Shown: positions 1-12,000, counted from the stretch's first letter. The stretch: 64,000 nucleotides of DNA from Moniliella sp. 'wahieum' (GCA_003971905.1 RSEE01000073.1:248001-312000), one strand, 5' to 3'. Numbers and translations: made by a program. Notes: generated by a model not told the origin, from the sequence alone.

Positions 1-387
1 CCCCTGAGTAGTGACTGTGGACATACCGGTGCGCGCCATCTCTTGTCAAGTGCATGTCAAGCTGCGCAATTGGTGACTCTGACATCCTGTTGATTGCGTG
101 GTGTGGGGAACGTTGACGGTTTGCTACGTGTAATAATACGACCTTGATGATTATTGCACTCCCATCTTGTTTCCAGCTGAGTATGGCTTGTGGACGAGAG
201 GAGCGCAGCTTGAGGGGCAGAAGTCCAAGAGCTGTTCAGCTAGAGACAGAGAAAGGGAACTGAGTGGTGGTGGTTAAAGTGTGCTGACGTCATCGGCTAC
301 TGGACTTGTGTTTTTGTGGTCCCAGCTCGAGCAACCAACAAGCTGCAATGCGCCTATGGCCAACAACACTTGTCTGCCGCCATCATC
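1..387. other. Upstream region of the first gene
   Basis: No gene is visible here. It is the presumed promoter and 5' leader of the G-patch gene that begins at 388; the ATG is preceded by CATCATC. I see no clear TATA box or repeat. Confidence 0.4.
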
Positions 388-1401
388 ATGTCCGACTCGG
401 AGGAGGACTACATGTCCGCCGCCATCCTTGAGCAAGCAGAACAACTTTCCCAGGCCACTTCGCGCAAACGCCCTCGCCGTCCGCCACCCCCTGCGCCCCC
501 AAGTAAGCGTACTCCCGCCCAACAAGCGGCCCAGGAACGCACCCTCCGCGTCCGCGGGCTCCAAACCAGTTTGCTCCCTCCATCCCAGGCACGTCCTTCT
601 CCGAGTAGGGACGACAGCTCCACCAAAGCGAAAGATGGGGGTTGTTTGAAAAATGACGCCGAGGAGGAGAGCGGGGGCGACCGAAGATCCGCGTCTCCTC
701 CCCAGCGCGCCTCGGAAACAAAAGGCCCGCAAGGCGCGGCTTGGCGCCAGCTTTTGGCGATGGGGTTCAAGCCGGGCGGGCACCTGGGTGCGCGGCCATC
801 GGAAGGCGGGTCGGATCCGCTTCCCCTTGATGAACGGAGACTCAAGGGGGGGCAACATGCCAAAGCGGGGATTGGGGCGGTGCCGCCAGAGGAACCTGTC
901 GCTCCGCTCTTGGAGGAGGTGGAGGCAGAGCAGGCTGAGGAGCAGGCTGCGCTGCAGCGCAAGCAGGAGGACGATTTTCGTGCCCGTCAATCGGCCATGC
1001 TGGAGGAGCGGCATCTAGCTGCACTTTTGCGGCGAGCGCGTAGTGCGGTGCTTATGCTCGACGAGCAGGCAGGCTTGGGCTGGAAGCCATTATGGGAAGA
1101 TGCGCCGCAATGGACGGAGAAGAAGCTGCAGGAGGCGATGCGGCTGCCATCGCTTGTGCCGCTGGGGCAGGAGACGCGGGATGAAGGCAGGGCGGAGGCA
1201 CGGGCGGTAGAGGAGGCGGAGGAGCGGGAGGAAGCGATGGCTGGATTTGCTGCGCTGGGGTTGGAGGAGCAACTGGCTCGCACGCTCGCCTATCTGCGCT
1301 CCACCCATCGGTTCTGTCTCTTCTGTCGCGAGCAGTTTGCGTCGGCCGAGCTGCTGGCCAGCACGTGCCCGGGGCCGGGGGAGGAGGAGCACGATGACTA
1401 G
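388..1401 (+). CDS. G-patch domain protein of the GPATCH11 type (DUF4187 C-terminus)
   Basis: One uninterrupted 337-residue reading frame. It starts MSDSEEDYMS, the acidic N-terminus typical of GPATCH11/CENP-Y. A basic proline-rich stretch follows, then a G-patch at about residues 119-155 (AWRQLLAMGFKPGGHLG, then a GGSDPLPL element). The middle is a long Glu/Ala/Arg-rich, probably coiled-coil segment. The C-terminus has the DUF4187 signature: LARTLAYLRSTHRFCLFC, then a CPGP motif and an acidic tail. The CLFC...CPGP pair may form a small metal site. The animal homologue is nuclear and centromere-associated, and G-patches generally activate DEAH helicases; a role in RNA processing is inference. 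No intron is needed. An upstream in-frame start at 316 is not ATG, so 388 was chosen. Confidence 0.85.
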   Translation: MSDSEEDYMSAAILEQAEQLSQATSRKRPRRPPPPAPPSKRTPAQQAAQERTLRVRGLQTSLLPPSQARPSPSRDDSSTKAKDGGCLKNDAEEESGGDRRSASPPQRASETKGPQGAAWRQLLAMGFKPGGHLGARPSEGGSDPLPLDERRLKGGQHAKAGIGAVPPEEPVAPLLEEVEAEQAEEQAALQRKQEDDFRARQSAMLEERHLAALLRRARSAVLMLDEQAGLGWKPLWEDAPQWTEKKLQEAMRLPSLVPLGQETRDEGRAEARAVEEAEEREEAMAGFAALGLEEQLARTLAYLRSTHRFCLFCREQFASAELLASTCPGPGEEEHDD

Positions 1402-2087
1402 AGGACTAGAGACTAGGGGACTGGATGACTCGGCGACGCCAGATACGGGATGATGGCAGAGGCAGACCAGGGGGTGGGGTGGACGTGTGGGGGTGGCTTG
1501 GATGCGACGACAGGGGAGAGAGCACATGGTTGCCCGCGTGTGTAAGTCGCTGCGCTGAGTCTGATACGGGCATGTGTATACTGGTGCACTTGGTGATGAC
1601 TAGCTGTGACTACGCACAGCCCATCCTCCATGCGGCCAGTCAGACTAGTCAGATCGAGTCAGATCTCAGACGCGGCAGAAAGGGGTTGCTAGGGTTGGTA
1701 ACCCTAAGGGTGCCCACCGGCAGCGTGACAGGCAGCGGCTGTAAATGATTTATGATCCCAAGCGCCCCCAACGGCGGCCGACGCGGCGCGTGGGCTCGAC
1801 GCACACTGGCGCTGTGCGGGGGCGGGCGCGCAGGCAAGGCGGGCAAGCGGCGCGGCTAGGGTTGCTGCCGGGGGCCGTGGCCGGTGGGACGCAGGAGACG
1901 GTGGTGCAGCACGGCAGGACGCCGCGGCCACAAGCAGCCGCCGCCGAGTGGCAAGAGCAGCCCCCAGCAGCACGCACCCCCACCACTCCGCCCGCCCTCC
2001 ATCGCCATCCCACCGCCATCCCATCGCCATCCCATCGCCATCCCTCGCCCATCGCCCCCCGCCTCCTCAGCCCCTTCGCCCGCCACC
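1402..2087. other. Intergenic region between the G-patch and LARP genes
   Basis: No gene is seen. The part just before 2088 is C-rich with a repeated CCATCGCCATCC motif and ends in a strong Kozak-like context (CGCCACCATGA), consistent with a promoter and 5' UTR for the LARP gene. Confidence 0.4.
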
Positions 2088-4298
2088 ATGACCACCTCGT
2101 GGGCCAGCGCCAACGGCAAGCCCCAGCTCTCCTTTGCCGAGCGTCTCCGCCGCGCTGCCCCCAGTGCCAGTGCCAGTGCCAGTCCCAACGCCACCGCCAC
2201 CGCCACCGCTAGCGTCTCCCCCAACGCAAACGCAAACGCCAACGCCAACGCTGCTGTGCCAGCTCCGGACCCCCACCCACCCACGCCTCGGCCACTGCCG
2301 GCAAGCACGACCCGCCTGGCTCCCCCGTCACTCCCGAGCGCAGCACTCGCGTCTCCCCCTCCGTTTCGGCTACGTCGCCATCCGAGGAGGACTTCCCCGC
2401 CTTTGGCCTCAGCACATCTCCTTCCCAGTCTCGCGCTATCGACCGCGCTGCCTCCTGGGCCGCTAGCGTCTCCTACGCCCGCGCTCATCGCCACTCGGCA
2501 TCCGGCCCTTCCTCCACCCCCACCACCATCTCTCCTCCGGGAAGCAAGGCCTTCAACTCCACGCTGCCCTCGCGCAATCAGGCTTCGCGATTTGGCACCT
2601 CGGCGCCTTTGCCTACGTCGATGGCGCCCTCGTCCGTTCCACCTTCATCGGCGGCAAGGGGAGGTACAACCTCCCTGCCAGCGTGGCGAACCAATGGGAC
2701 GCCTGCCACGGGCCAAGGCAATGCGCTGGCACAGCAACATCCCCCCTCGCCCCGGTCCAAGCCCCCTCCTGTGAATGTGTGGGCGGTGCGCAAGCAACAG
2801 GCTGAGGAACGGAGGGTGGCCGAAGCCAAAGAGCAAGAGCGCAAGGCCACTGAGAAGAAGGACAAGGAGCGAGTGCATGAGACCAAGACGAACACCGATG
2901 CCTCCGAATCGTCCCAAGGGAGTCCACGCTTGCGGAGGAAAGACAAGGAAAATGAGCCGCGGCATGCGCAGAGTCAAGGTCATTCCCGCAGTAAAACCTC
3001 CCCTAGTAGCCCACAACGCTCCCTCCCACGTCGAGCTGAGAAGCGGCATCCCCAGCCCCAAACTGATGGAGAAGAATATGCATGGCTCCGGAACATTCGC
3101 CTCTTGAATGGAGGAGTCAATATGCCCTCCCTTGGCGACTTGGAACCCGAATTGTTCCCCCGAAGTCCGACCAGTTCCCCTCCTCCAGAGGAAACGCCTT
3201 CAACGCCGACTCAGGAGCACTCAGCCGAGGAACGCCCCGCGACAGAGCGCCCAACCGAGGAGGACCCTCCGCGAGCGCCTAAGCCTGGGCCGGCGGATCT
3301 GACCAAGGCCAAGGCCAGGCCCGTTTCCATCTCTGCCCCGGAAGTGGAGTCGTCCCGGAGAGGGAGGGGGCGTGGATATCGCAACACGGGGTAGAGGGGT
3401 AGGGCACAACCCTCCGCGCTCGTCAAGAAAGAACTTTAATTACCCTTATTCGGCATTGTCCTTGTCGCTTCCTTACTTCTACTCGGTCCCTTACTACGAC
3501 ATGGACTATGGCTACCATTATGGCGACGATGATCTGTCTACTTCTGCGGAAGAACCGCAAACAGAGGCCACAGAGGAAGGTACCCGCTCGACCAGGACCA
3601 CCCCCTCACTCGCCCCCCAGACTCCCGCTCCAATTCCTGCTCAAACTCCAGTTCAAGCTCAGGCTCATGCTCAAGCTTATCTCCCTTATATGCTGCTCCC
3701 CAACTCCCCTTTTGCCTCAATGGGCTATGGTGATACGCCCGTGCTCTATCTGCCCACAATGACGGAGACGGGTGAATCAACGCTAATCCCCATCTCTGTG
3801 CAACAAGCGAAACAAGCCGGTCTCCTTCCCTTTTCCCCACCCACCAACCTGCCCCCAACTTCCGGCGATGCCGATTCGACTCTGCGCCAACTGGTAGCCC
3901 AGATTGAGTTTTACTTTTCCTCTAGCAACCTTGAGGGGGATACCTACCTCCGCAGCTGTATGGATGCCCAGGGATGGGTCCCCCTAGCTACTGTCGCGAG
4001 CTTCAACCGTTGCAAGGCTCTACGAGCATCGTGGACGCATCTCTCCGGGCTACCGGATGCACACCTTTGGAGCCGGGTCGCGCTCGCTCTCCAGGCTTCC
4101 AAGGGTGTTGAAATTCACCCCCTCGGCACGCTGGTGAGGAAAAAGAACGATTGGGCCGCTTGGCTTTTACCCCTTTCCTGGACATCGACCACCACTATGC
4201 CTGTCCAAAACAAGATGTTGCCCCAAGGGGCCGCCGCCCTGCCACAGTGGTATTCGCCGACCCCTACAATGCCCTCGGACCCGTTGGAAGCATCGTGA
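2088..4298 (+). CDS. La-related protein with C-terminal La motif (LARP1/Slf1 type)
   Basis: About 737 residues if two frame changes are bridged. The start MTTSWASANGKPQLSFAERLRRA resembles the FSYAERxRxA N-terminus of fungal LARPs. A long Ser/Pro-rich disordered region follows, with EEDFPAFGLS, a Lys/Glu-rich charged stretch (about 2790-2960) and an RG-rich patch near 3355-3400. The La motif lies at about 3885-4165: LRQLVAQIEFYFSSSNLEGD, a GWVPLATVASFNR segment and a terminal WAAWLLP. LARPs of this group bind mRNA in the cytoplasm and control translation. The frame changes once between about 2250 and 2290, in a low-complexity run, and once near 3390. The end is uncertain: another frame stays open to 4339. 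No RRM is visible after the La motif, as expected for LARP1/Slf1 rather than genuine La. Confidence 0.8.
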
Positions 4299-4570
4299 CC
4301 GGCCTATCCTCCCATCTGATTGTCTCTTTTGAAGCTTAACGCTTGTTAGCTGAGGTTTGGACCTCTATGGCCCCTTTTATCAACGATCCAAATGATCTCC
4401 TGTTCACCGAAAGCGCGATGTGTTTGGTTCAGTCTCCAGGTTCCCGATCCCAAACCCCCTGCTGGCACAATGTATTCCCCTTGGCCACCCTCTTTGTATC
4501 CATTTGGTCGCTACTACAGCCACGTAGGACGAGCACGCATCCGAACTTGCTCTTGGGCTTAGACCCGCCC

Positions 4571-5669
4571 TTACGCGGGCGCAGCGGGCTGGGCAGACGA
4601 AGAAGTAAACCCCATCTCCTCATCCAGCAGGTCCACAAGCGGCTGCGCATCCCACTGAGGGAAAGGAGCCAGCGGTGTTTGCCCCGGTTCGGTGCGGGCC
4701 AGCACGAGCACGCGGTGGACCGCATAGGGCAGATCGCTGACAGTCGGTTAGTCCCACTCGCAGCACATGGTAAGAAGAGGCGGGTGAGAAAGGGGGAGGG
4801 AACGCAACATACTCTGCCTCGGCGAGGTGAACAAAGGGGCCGTGGGGATGGTGCGCCAAGGCGCAAGCTAACTCAGCTTGGTGGTTGTCCATCAGGCCCC
4901 GGTTGATGACAGCGACCAGTTGGCGTTGCCATCGTCCCTCCCGTTGGGCACGACTGGGTGGCGCACGCAGTGTCTCCAATAGTGTGCCGGATCCTGAGAG
5001 CAGCGGTGGTCAGAAGGGAGTAAGAGCAGGAGCAACGAACCGAACAGGAAAGAAAAGAAACGAAACGAAACGAAAAGAAAAGAGCCTACCGCAATGGGAT
5101 ATGACCAGATCCGCGTCCTGCACACACGGCGCCAGCGTCGGCGCAAAGGAGAACAGCGTCAAGTCGATCTGAGTGGGACCCGAAACCGCTTGCTTCACTC
5201 GGCCACGTAACATGGACGGAGCATCGGCGAGCGAGCCTGCAGGCTGGCTCAGAGTGAAGGGCAAACTGCCGTCGGGGCTCAGGGCAAAGAGGGAGGACAA
5301 ATCCGACGCGCCGTATTGCATGATGAGGTGGACGTGGGAGAAGCGGGGCGCAGCGGCGGCTGGCAGCGCAGACTCGGGCACAGCCTCGTCAGTCGGATCG
5401 GATGCGGCATCCAGACTCTCATACAGCAGCGGAGTGAGCATGGCCTGGACCAGCTGGTCGAACCGGGTGGAGCCAACGGTAACAAAGATGCGCAGATCCG
5501 CGTCGGGCGAAAACGTCGGAGCGGCCTCGAGCGCGGCGGGGGCGGCCGGCGCGCCTCGCGGCCGCAGAGCAGAGAGGATGGTGCCCCAGCCCGAGACGAA
5601 TTGGCGCTGCCACGTGTCAGGCTCCGCCTTGGGCGCAGGCCCAGACGCAGGCTCCGGCGGGGTCGCCAT
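4571..5669 (-). CDS. ALG13: ALG13, catalytic subunit of UDP-GlcNAc transferase of the dolichol pathway
   Basis: Alg13 pairs with membrane-bound Alg14 to add the second GlcNAc to dolichol-PP-GlcNAc at the cytosolic face of the ER. Three exons (5669-5090, 4993-4813, 4736-4571) splice at canonical GTAGGC...CAG and GTATGT...CAG sites and give an intact frame of 308 residues. Hallmarks are LRIFVTVGSTRFDQLVQAML near the start of the GT28-like fold, the HLIMQYGASD segment, and DADLVISHCGSGTLLETL, the UDP-GlcNAc-binding loop, split by intron 1. Further on are VINRGLMDNHQAELA and HLAEADDL. Yeast Alg13 is about 200 residues. The extra length here is an N-terminal Ala/Pro-rich extension of about 60 residues plus an Ala/Glu-rich insertion after LLYESLDA. 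Convergent with the LARP gene. Confidence 0.92.
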
Positions 5670-6162
5670 GCTTGCGCCAACGGCTGAAGGTGAGCGAGCG
5701 GTGTGGCCGCAGCCTGCCTCGGCATCCGGCCCCCACAACAAGGAGAAGCCTACAGTAACGTTGACCCAGGGTCAGCTGGTCGGGTCAATTGAACATTGAC
5801 ATTGAACATTGAAACACTGGCCGCATGTTGCACCGCCAATCCCAATCTCTGCCACAGAAACATGTCACTAGTCCCTGCCCCAGTCGCTGTTGCTTTGCTG
5901 TCGTCAACGCCATAAGCAGGAGCACAGAGACCTCCGCTTAGGGTAGCAGGTATCGTCGTCCATGCCATTCGCCTTCCGGCGCCGTCTCTCGGCGCACTCC
6001 TTCCGTTTCCGTGCACGGTGGAGGAGTCGGAATATAAGCATTGACTATCCTCGCCTCTACTCTGCATGGTGAATGTGGTCGTATGAAGGGACTATTACGA
6101 AGCCTGTTCCGCAACTGGGGCGCTTGGCATTGATTGAAACCGGGGCATGTAGGGCGTTTTGG
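5670..6162. other. Intergenic region between ALG13 and QCR2
   Basis: No gene is seen. It contains a GAACATTGA triplet-like motif (about 5785-5815), roughly 120 bp upstream of the ALG13 start, one of several such motifs in the window. Confidence 0.4.
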
Positions 6163-7433
6163 TTACTGCAGCTCCGCGGCGTATGGCAGCTTGTACACAT
6201 CGCCCACCGCAGCCGAGGTAGGCTTGGAGCTCAAGAGCGTAGCCGCCGCACTGGACACGGCAGAGGGCGAGACGTCGAGCGCAGCCAGGTGCGCCTCCAA
6301 CGCAGACACGTCGCCCCGGTCGCGAGCTGGGTCGCGGCAAACTCTGATGCGCCATGGCCCTCAAAGTGAGACACAAGAGCGAATTTGGCCTGCGCAATGG
6401 CGACCTTGACCTTGTCCTCCGGTGCAGTCTGGGCCAGGTCCTTAAGCGCATTGTACGCCAGCTGCGCCGCAATCGGAGCCGAAGACGCATCGGGCGTCGT
6501 CACCCGCACTCCAAACAGGCCCGCCTTCTCAAACGACAAGTTGAGCGGCGTCGCCTTGGCGCCCGCCCCTCTCGTCCGCCACCTTGCTCAGCAGCGACTG
6601 GCCCTTGGCCCACTTGATGTGCGTCTCGCCACCCAAGAGGTGGGAGAGGACAGCGAGTTCTGGCGTGCCGGCCAACTTGCCCGCATCAAAGGCGAGTAGG
6701 AACTCTTGCGAGCCATGCGTCGCAAGAGGCACACGCGCCTCACCACCAAAGTACGCAGCCTCGGGAGGCGTCACCTTGCTCCCCTGGGCCAAACGGAAGT
6801 TGGCACCCACCAGCTCTGCAACCTCGTTGGCGTCGAGACCCGCGGCGGCAACAGAGACGTTGTCGGCGGTCAGGGAAGAGCGGATGTACTCAGCGGCCGA
6901 GTCAGCAGTGAGAGGGGAGGCAGGGGAAGCAAAGAGCGAGGCACCGGGACCCTTGCCGTGGTAGGCAGTTGCCGTCAACGCCTCCAGCGCAGCAATGCGG
7001 GCATCGTGCTCGGCGATCTCGACCTCGGTAGCCAGGGCAGGCAGGACATGCTCGTTGAACTCCCATGAGTACAGCTTGGGAGTCGAAAGTGCGTCGCCGA
7101 GCAGGGCCAAGAAAAAGTCCCGGTCCTCGGCCAGGAAACCGGCGTGGAGCAGAACGGCGTCCTTGGTGATGGAAGTGCTGAGCACACCGCCGCGCAGCTC
7201 GGCCTCACGGATGGTAGAGAGAGCGGAGCGGGCTTCGTTCGCCTGGAAGAGCCAGTGCTTGAGGGCGGCCGCAGCGCCGGGGGGGCGTAGCGTGGACCAG
7301 CCTTGATGGCGACCGTGACGGTGGCCGCAGCCCGGCCATCGTTGAGGCTGGCAATAGGCACGAGCCCCGACGAGGCAGTGGAGAAGGCACGCGTGGCCGC
7401 ACGCACGGACGCAAGGGGGGCGCGCAGCAGCAT
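6163..7433 (-). CDS. QCR2: Cytochrome bc1 complex core protein 2 (M16 peptidase-like)
   Basis: QCR2 is a matrix-side structural subunit of mitochondrial complex III. It has the two-domain fold of mitochondrial processing peptidase but lacks protease activity. The N-terminus, MLLRAPLASVRAATRAFSTA, looks like a mitochondrial targeting peptide. It is followed by ASLNDGRAAATVTVAIKAGPRY, the ALKHWLFQ segment, STIREAELRGGVLSTS and the C-terminal domain with FEKAGLFGVRV. The zinc-binding HxxEH of active M16 peptidases is absent, which separates it from MPP-beta. About 424 residues when bridged. The frame breaks three times: at a C7 run near 7285, near 6570 in a G-rich stretch, and at a G4 run near 6320. 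Two of the three are repaired by one base in the homopolymer. Confidence 0.87.
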
Positions 7434-7854
7434 GGCGTCGACGGGCCTGGAGGTGGGGAGGAGAGAGAGCAGGCGGCGGGGGCGGCGACGCAGGCAGGCC
7501 AGGTGAGGCGCCCAGCAGGGCCGCACGGCCAGTCAGTCCGTCCTTCACGCGCCGACCGAAGAAGCGCTCGTCCGTCCGGCGGCCCGTCGCCACGCCGCAT
7601 CCGGTCTGCCCCGACCGGCACGGCGCCAGTGTGCGCGCGGGTGCCTCCGCCAGCAGGCTGCCGCCCTGCCGGCGGCCATTTCTAAGCGAACACACCCGGC
7701 CGCCCTGCTGACATCAGCGCATGAGCGGTGCATGCGGGCTATGTATGTGGCGCCCTGCTTTTGCGTCAATCATTAATCAATCCAGATGGCTACTTCGCAA
7801 CTACTACGGTCGCGCTATCTCCACAGCGCTTCGGCGCGCCGCGTGGCATGGCTG
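7434..7854. other. Region between QCR2 and ketopantoate reductase
   Basis: No gene is supported. It must hold the QCR2 promoter and the 3' end of the upstream gene, both read on the minus strand. It is GC-rich up to about 7680 and AT-richer after that. Confidence 0.35.
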
Positions 7855-9039
7855 CTACGCCGGCGGCAGCAGCCTCTTCGTCGCCAACGCCTTGCGCGTC
7901 ACCTGCTCCACCAGCTCCGCATTGAGCGGCGTCGGCACCCCGTATTCCTTGCCCCACCCCACCACTACCCCATTGATCGCCTCGATCTCCGTTGCTCCCC
8001 GCCCCGTGCGCATGTCCTGTAGCATGCTGCACGTATTGTTTGGGTTCTTGCCCAGCAGCGTCCGCGCATACACGTGCAGCGCCCCCACCTCTAGCCCCGC
8101 CGGCAGCGGCCCGTCCTGGTTGGCACGCCAGTACGCCGCAAACACCTCCCCAGCCTCCTGCACAATGGCCAGCCACTGCGATTCCAGCTCCGGGTCGTCC
8201 AGCAGCGCGCCGTTGTTCACCTCCCGCAGCGCCCCCAGCGGGTTGAGCGCACAGTTGAGCGCCAGTTTTTGCAGCACACGTACCGTCAGGCTCGTACTGC
8301 GCTCCAGCACATTGTTCGTCACTGTCCCCGCTCGAATCGGAGGCGAGGTAAGGATCTGGAGCAGATTGCCGACGGTGCGCCAGTGCGGCTCCAGCGGCGA
8401 AGGTTCTGCGGTCCATGCCTTGTCGGCATGGGATAACAGTCTTTCCTCTTCAGCCTCCGAGAAAGAGTGAGGTGAGAGCGCCCAGTGGAAGGAGTTGTGC
8501 CCGGCATGCACAACGTGCAAAGGGCGGGTGCGACGCGTGCCGTGCGCATTGGTGTTGAGCACCATATAGGGTTGCGCTACCGGAGTGGCACACGGGAGGG
8601 GAAACAAGGTGCGTAGGAAACGCTCGTCGTGCCCGACTCCATTCATGATAAATGCCACCGTGCTCGGTCCGAGCGGGTCTCCCACCTTGCGCAGTCGCGG
8701 CAGCAAGGGCGCAACAACCGTGTTGGTCAAGTCGCTCTTGAGCGCAATCAGGAGCACGTCAATTGGTTCCTCGGACGGCGGAGTCGTAGGGAGTTCGAGG
8801 TGAAAGCCGTGTTGGATAGATGTGCTGCCATCCAGTTGCTCCAATAGGATGTTGACCTTGTCCCCTTCTTGGGCTTCCGGCGGGGGCGGGCGTCCAAGGT
8901 GGAGCGTGACCTCGCTCTCGCCCAGCGTTCGCCCCGTTCCATCGGCAAAGTGCTTAGTACCACATGTGGTCAGGGCTTGCTGGATCGAGTGCGCCAAGAG
9001 ACCGCCAACACTGCCAACGCCGACAACGTGAATGTTCAT
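7855..9039 (-). CDS. PAN5: 2-dehydropantoate 2-reductase (ketopantoate reductase)
   Basis: It reduces ketopantoate to pantoate with NADPH, in pantothenate/CoA synthesis. The single uninterrupted exon gives 394 residues from the ATG at 9039. The N-terminus MNIHVVGVGSVGGLLAHSI is the Rossmann GxGxxG motif. IDVLLIALKSDLT and STVAFIMNGVGHDERF are the ApbA-type signatures that follow. The C-terminal domain carries TNNVLERSTSLTVRVLQKLALNCALNPLGALR, with the conserved Lys and Asn, and then a SMLQDMRTGRGATEIEAINGVVV motif containing the E-I-x-x-I-N-G signature of the family. It is one of the few long genes here without a frame break. A TTGAACGTTGAA-like motif lies about 120 bp upstream. Confidence 0.92.
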   Translation of the reverse strand: MNIHVVGVGSVGGLLAHSIQQALTTCGTKHFADGTGRTLGESEVTLHLGRPPPPEAQEGDKVNILLEQLDGSTSIQHGFHLELPTTPPSEEPIDVLLIALKSDLTNTVVAPLLPRLRKVGDPLGPSTVAFIMNGVGHDERFLRTLFPLPCATPVAQPYMVLNTNAHGTRRTRPLHVVHAGHNSFHWALSPHSFSEAEEERLLSHADKAWTAEPSPLEPHWRTVGNLLQILTSPPIRAGTVTNNVLERSTSLTVRVLQKLALNCALNPLGALREVNNGALLDDPELESQWLAIVQEAGEVFAAYWRANQDGPLPAGLEVGALHVYARTLLGKNPNNTCSMLQDMRTGRGATEIEAINGVVVGWGKEYGVPTPLNAELVEQVTRKALATKRLLPPA

Positions 9040-12000
9040 GGGCTCGGAGGGATAGGAGGCACATCCGGCCTGCGCACCAAGTACAAGGCAGTTTAAATGG
9101 GGTGGCGGGAATATGGGTGCTGCAATATATGAACTCGGTGTGGCCCACTGGGTCAGTGAACGTTGAACGGTGAACGACCGTCGATATTCAACGCTACTGC
9201 TATCTCCGAGTGTGGCTGCGGCTGGCAGGAACAAAGTGCCAAAACCGGAATCGCGGTCGAAGGAGGTCGAAGGACATGGACCAGGAGCCAGCCGCACGGC
9301 TAAGAACGGTTCGCCATTCGCGTGAGTAACCGGGGTCACCCTGGGTATGCCGGCGATGACGTGGAGATGATAACTTCCTTCTCCGTTGAGAAAAACATAC
9401 TATACTCTGTGAGGCTCTGGCACTCATATTGAATAGCCCATTGCCCTTTTTCTGCTTGTGTGTGCCTGCCAGATGCTCATACAGTATCATGCCCATTGCC
9501 GCATTTGCTTTCTATGGGCTCCAATGCTCGCTTCCGCCTTCTGTTTTCTGTTCAACGTTCACAACCGACGCCGCTTCCACGCTATACTTGGTTCACCTCC
9601 CTGCTTTTGACCAGCCTCTAACCCCTGTTCGGTCGCAGTCGGGCCCGTCTGATTGCGGCCAGAGTTGTTCAAAACATATATGGCAGTACTACAGTAACGG
9701 CGCAACCACAAGCATACTAGGGATCGACTATGACTCATCCGGAGATTATTGTGCAGAAGCAAGGGCAGCTCGTGAACGCCTCGGCCGAAAGGAGCATGGA
9801 AAAGCATGCGTACTATAGGCTAATGAGCGTGATTATCGATTGGCATGAGTCTCCTCTCCATTTGGATATCCTCAAGACAATGTATCATGGGCGAATCTCA
9901 GCCTGGACTTTCCCTTGGAGGAGGACACAGGCCACTCACGGTTGACCGAGCCTCAGATCCGAACGCGGGGAGCTAGAGACGGGAAGTGGCCTCTCAGTTG
10001 GGGCGTCGGCTCTTCGCGTGACAAAAGGTTGCATATGCGCCGGAACGAGCAGTAGCGTGTGGCACGTAATCCGTGGTCCTAAAAGGTTAGCCGGAAGGTT
10101 GTCGCTGGCAAAGACGGAGTATAAGACAGGCCTCTTGTCCGACAGAACAACTCAATTCTTGTAGGATCACTGCAGGATCCCTACAGAGCAGACTGAAAGC
10201 TGGAGATCGATGGCAATGGATACCCGGTCGAAAGGACAGGGAACGTCCACTCCGTCGCTGAACATGCAGATGTGAAGAGGCTGCCTTTGCGAAGGGTTCT
10301 TCAGCGTCCCGGACTTGGCCGTCGAATTTCCCGTTCGAACCGGAACATGCCGTTGGTCCACACATTCTCAAACAAAGGCGGCGGGCCTGCCCACCAGGAA
10401 GTGCATCTACCACCATGCATCACGGCCCTTTGTGGGTGGCCAAGAAGCCAACGGGAGGATTCCGCCCCATCGGGGAGGAACTCGCACTGTCTCCCCCCCC
10501 TATGTCCTCCTCTCCCTCCACAACCACTCGGCCGCCTCCTCATGGCTCCACTCCATCGTCTGGTCAGACATCTGAGCCTACTACTCCCGATACTGACAGC
10601 TAGTAGTGTGGCATGCACGATGTACACAGCGCAACACACGATCTACTGATATTGCTCAATTGGAATATCTGAAGATGAGACGGGATTGCCCCGGTGCCTG
10701 TCAGCTATTGCCCAGCATTCTTACTTTTGAGGCGATCACAGGTACTCTCCTTGGAGAGTGTCAGGGCGCTGTGGCCCCCCTCAACGGAGACCCCAACAAG
10801 GCATTAGACGGGTGACACGAGACGGGATTGAGACCTAGGAGGGACAAACGAGGCAACCAGATGCAAAGCATCCGTCAAAACACACTGGCGTCGTGCATTC
10901 TATGTGGCAGGGTATCAAATACTGTGTGCGGGGTATAGTGCCGAACTGCTGCTCAGCTCCTCTCGCGGTCCTCTGCCCATCGTGGCAGCAAGGAACCCAC
11001 AGATGGCCGTCAGGGTGTATAAATACCGACGGTCTCTTGTGAAAGAGGCCGAGGTCCGTGTCTCCCCCCCATCCTCTCCTCAGAAACGCTTGCCGGCATG
11101 CTGTTACGCTCTTCTGTTTTTTGCTTGCCCTTGCGTCCAATTCAAGCCGGCTCACCTCTGTCAGCGCGTTCCAGTTTACATTTCGCCCGTTTTTGTCACG
11201 GCCCCGGGAGCAGCGACACCCGTGCCACCCACAGCCACACTCCTGCGGCTAGTGTGGCTGGCCATGTGCCCCCGCGCATTCGAAACTCCAAGTTGGGCAT
11301 AATCTCATAACCCGACCAGGCCGTTCCATCCTCCGGAAGAGGTCGACGGCAGGTCAGGAACCAGGAGTGCGAGAGCCCCCGCTCACCCCGTCAGGTTGGA
11401 TGCGAACACGGTGGAGTCTCGACAGAGCTCCAGCGGCGCTAGCGGCGCCGGCCAAAAGGCACACGACGGTGGTGGGGGTGCATTGCCCACAAGTGTTGAT
11501 GCTGGTGGAAGCATGAGTCCTGAACAAATTCCTGCGTTCATTCCCGCCTCCCCCCCTTCCCTCCCCACCCGTTTGCGTTCCCGACTCGGCCTCCGTTGGC
11601 TGAATAGCTCGTGACATGTCAGTACCATTTCATCCTCCCTTCCCTCAGCCCTTGCCCATGCTCCGTCTCCGTCATCGTTTCGCTGTTGTGTTGATCATCC
11701 GAAAATGAGAATGGCGAGAATGAGAATGGTTGGTTGAAACTACGATGTGTGGCTCATATATATACTTGCATGTGTAGCACGTTGAGAATCCAAGGGTTAC
11801 TATGGAGAGGAAGAACCTCTGGGTATATATATCGTAGGTGCATGGCATGGACACCCTACTTTTTTGCTGTGCCAGACAAGCCTTTGGTCCGTCCCAAACG
11901 CTATTTCTGCGCACGAGAGGGGATGAACGATGCAGGATACAAAGCACTGCTGCTCATGACCGTGTATCGCTGCTCACTCGCATTGCTGCTCTTGACAGTG

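Noticed and set aside
3385-3400. Programmed +1 frameshifting at stop codons (LARP, Zds, GPI14 and the AONS-like gene all switch frame at or near an in-frame stop)
   Set aside because: In QCR2 and citrate synthase the conserved motifs show the switch occurs away from any stop, and several genes need a missing base instead. Homopolymer under-calling explains the whole set better.
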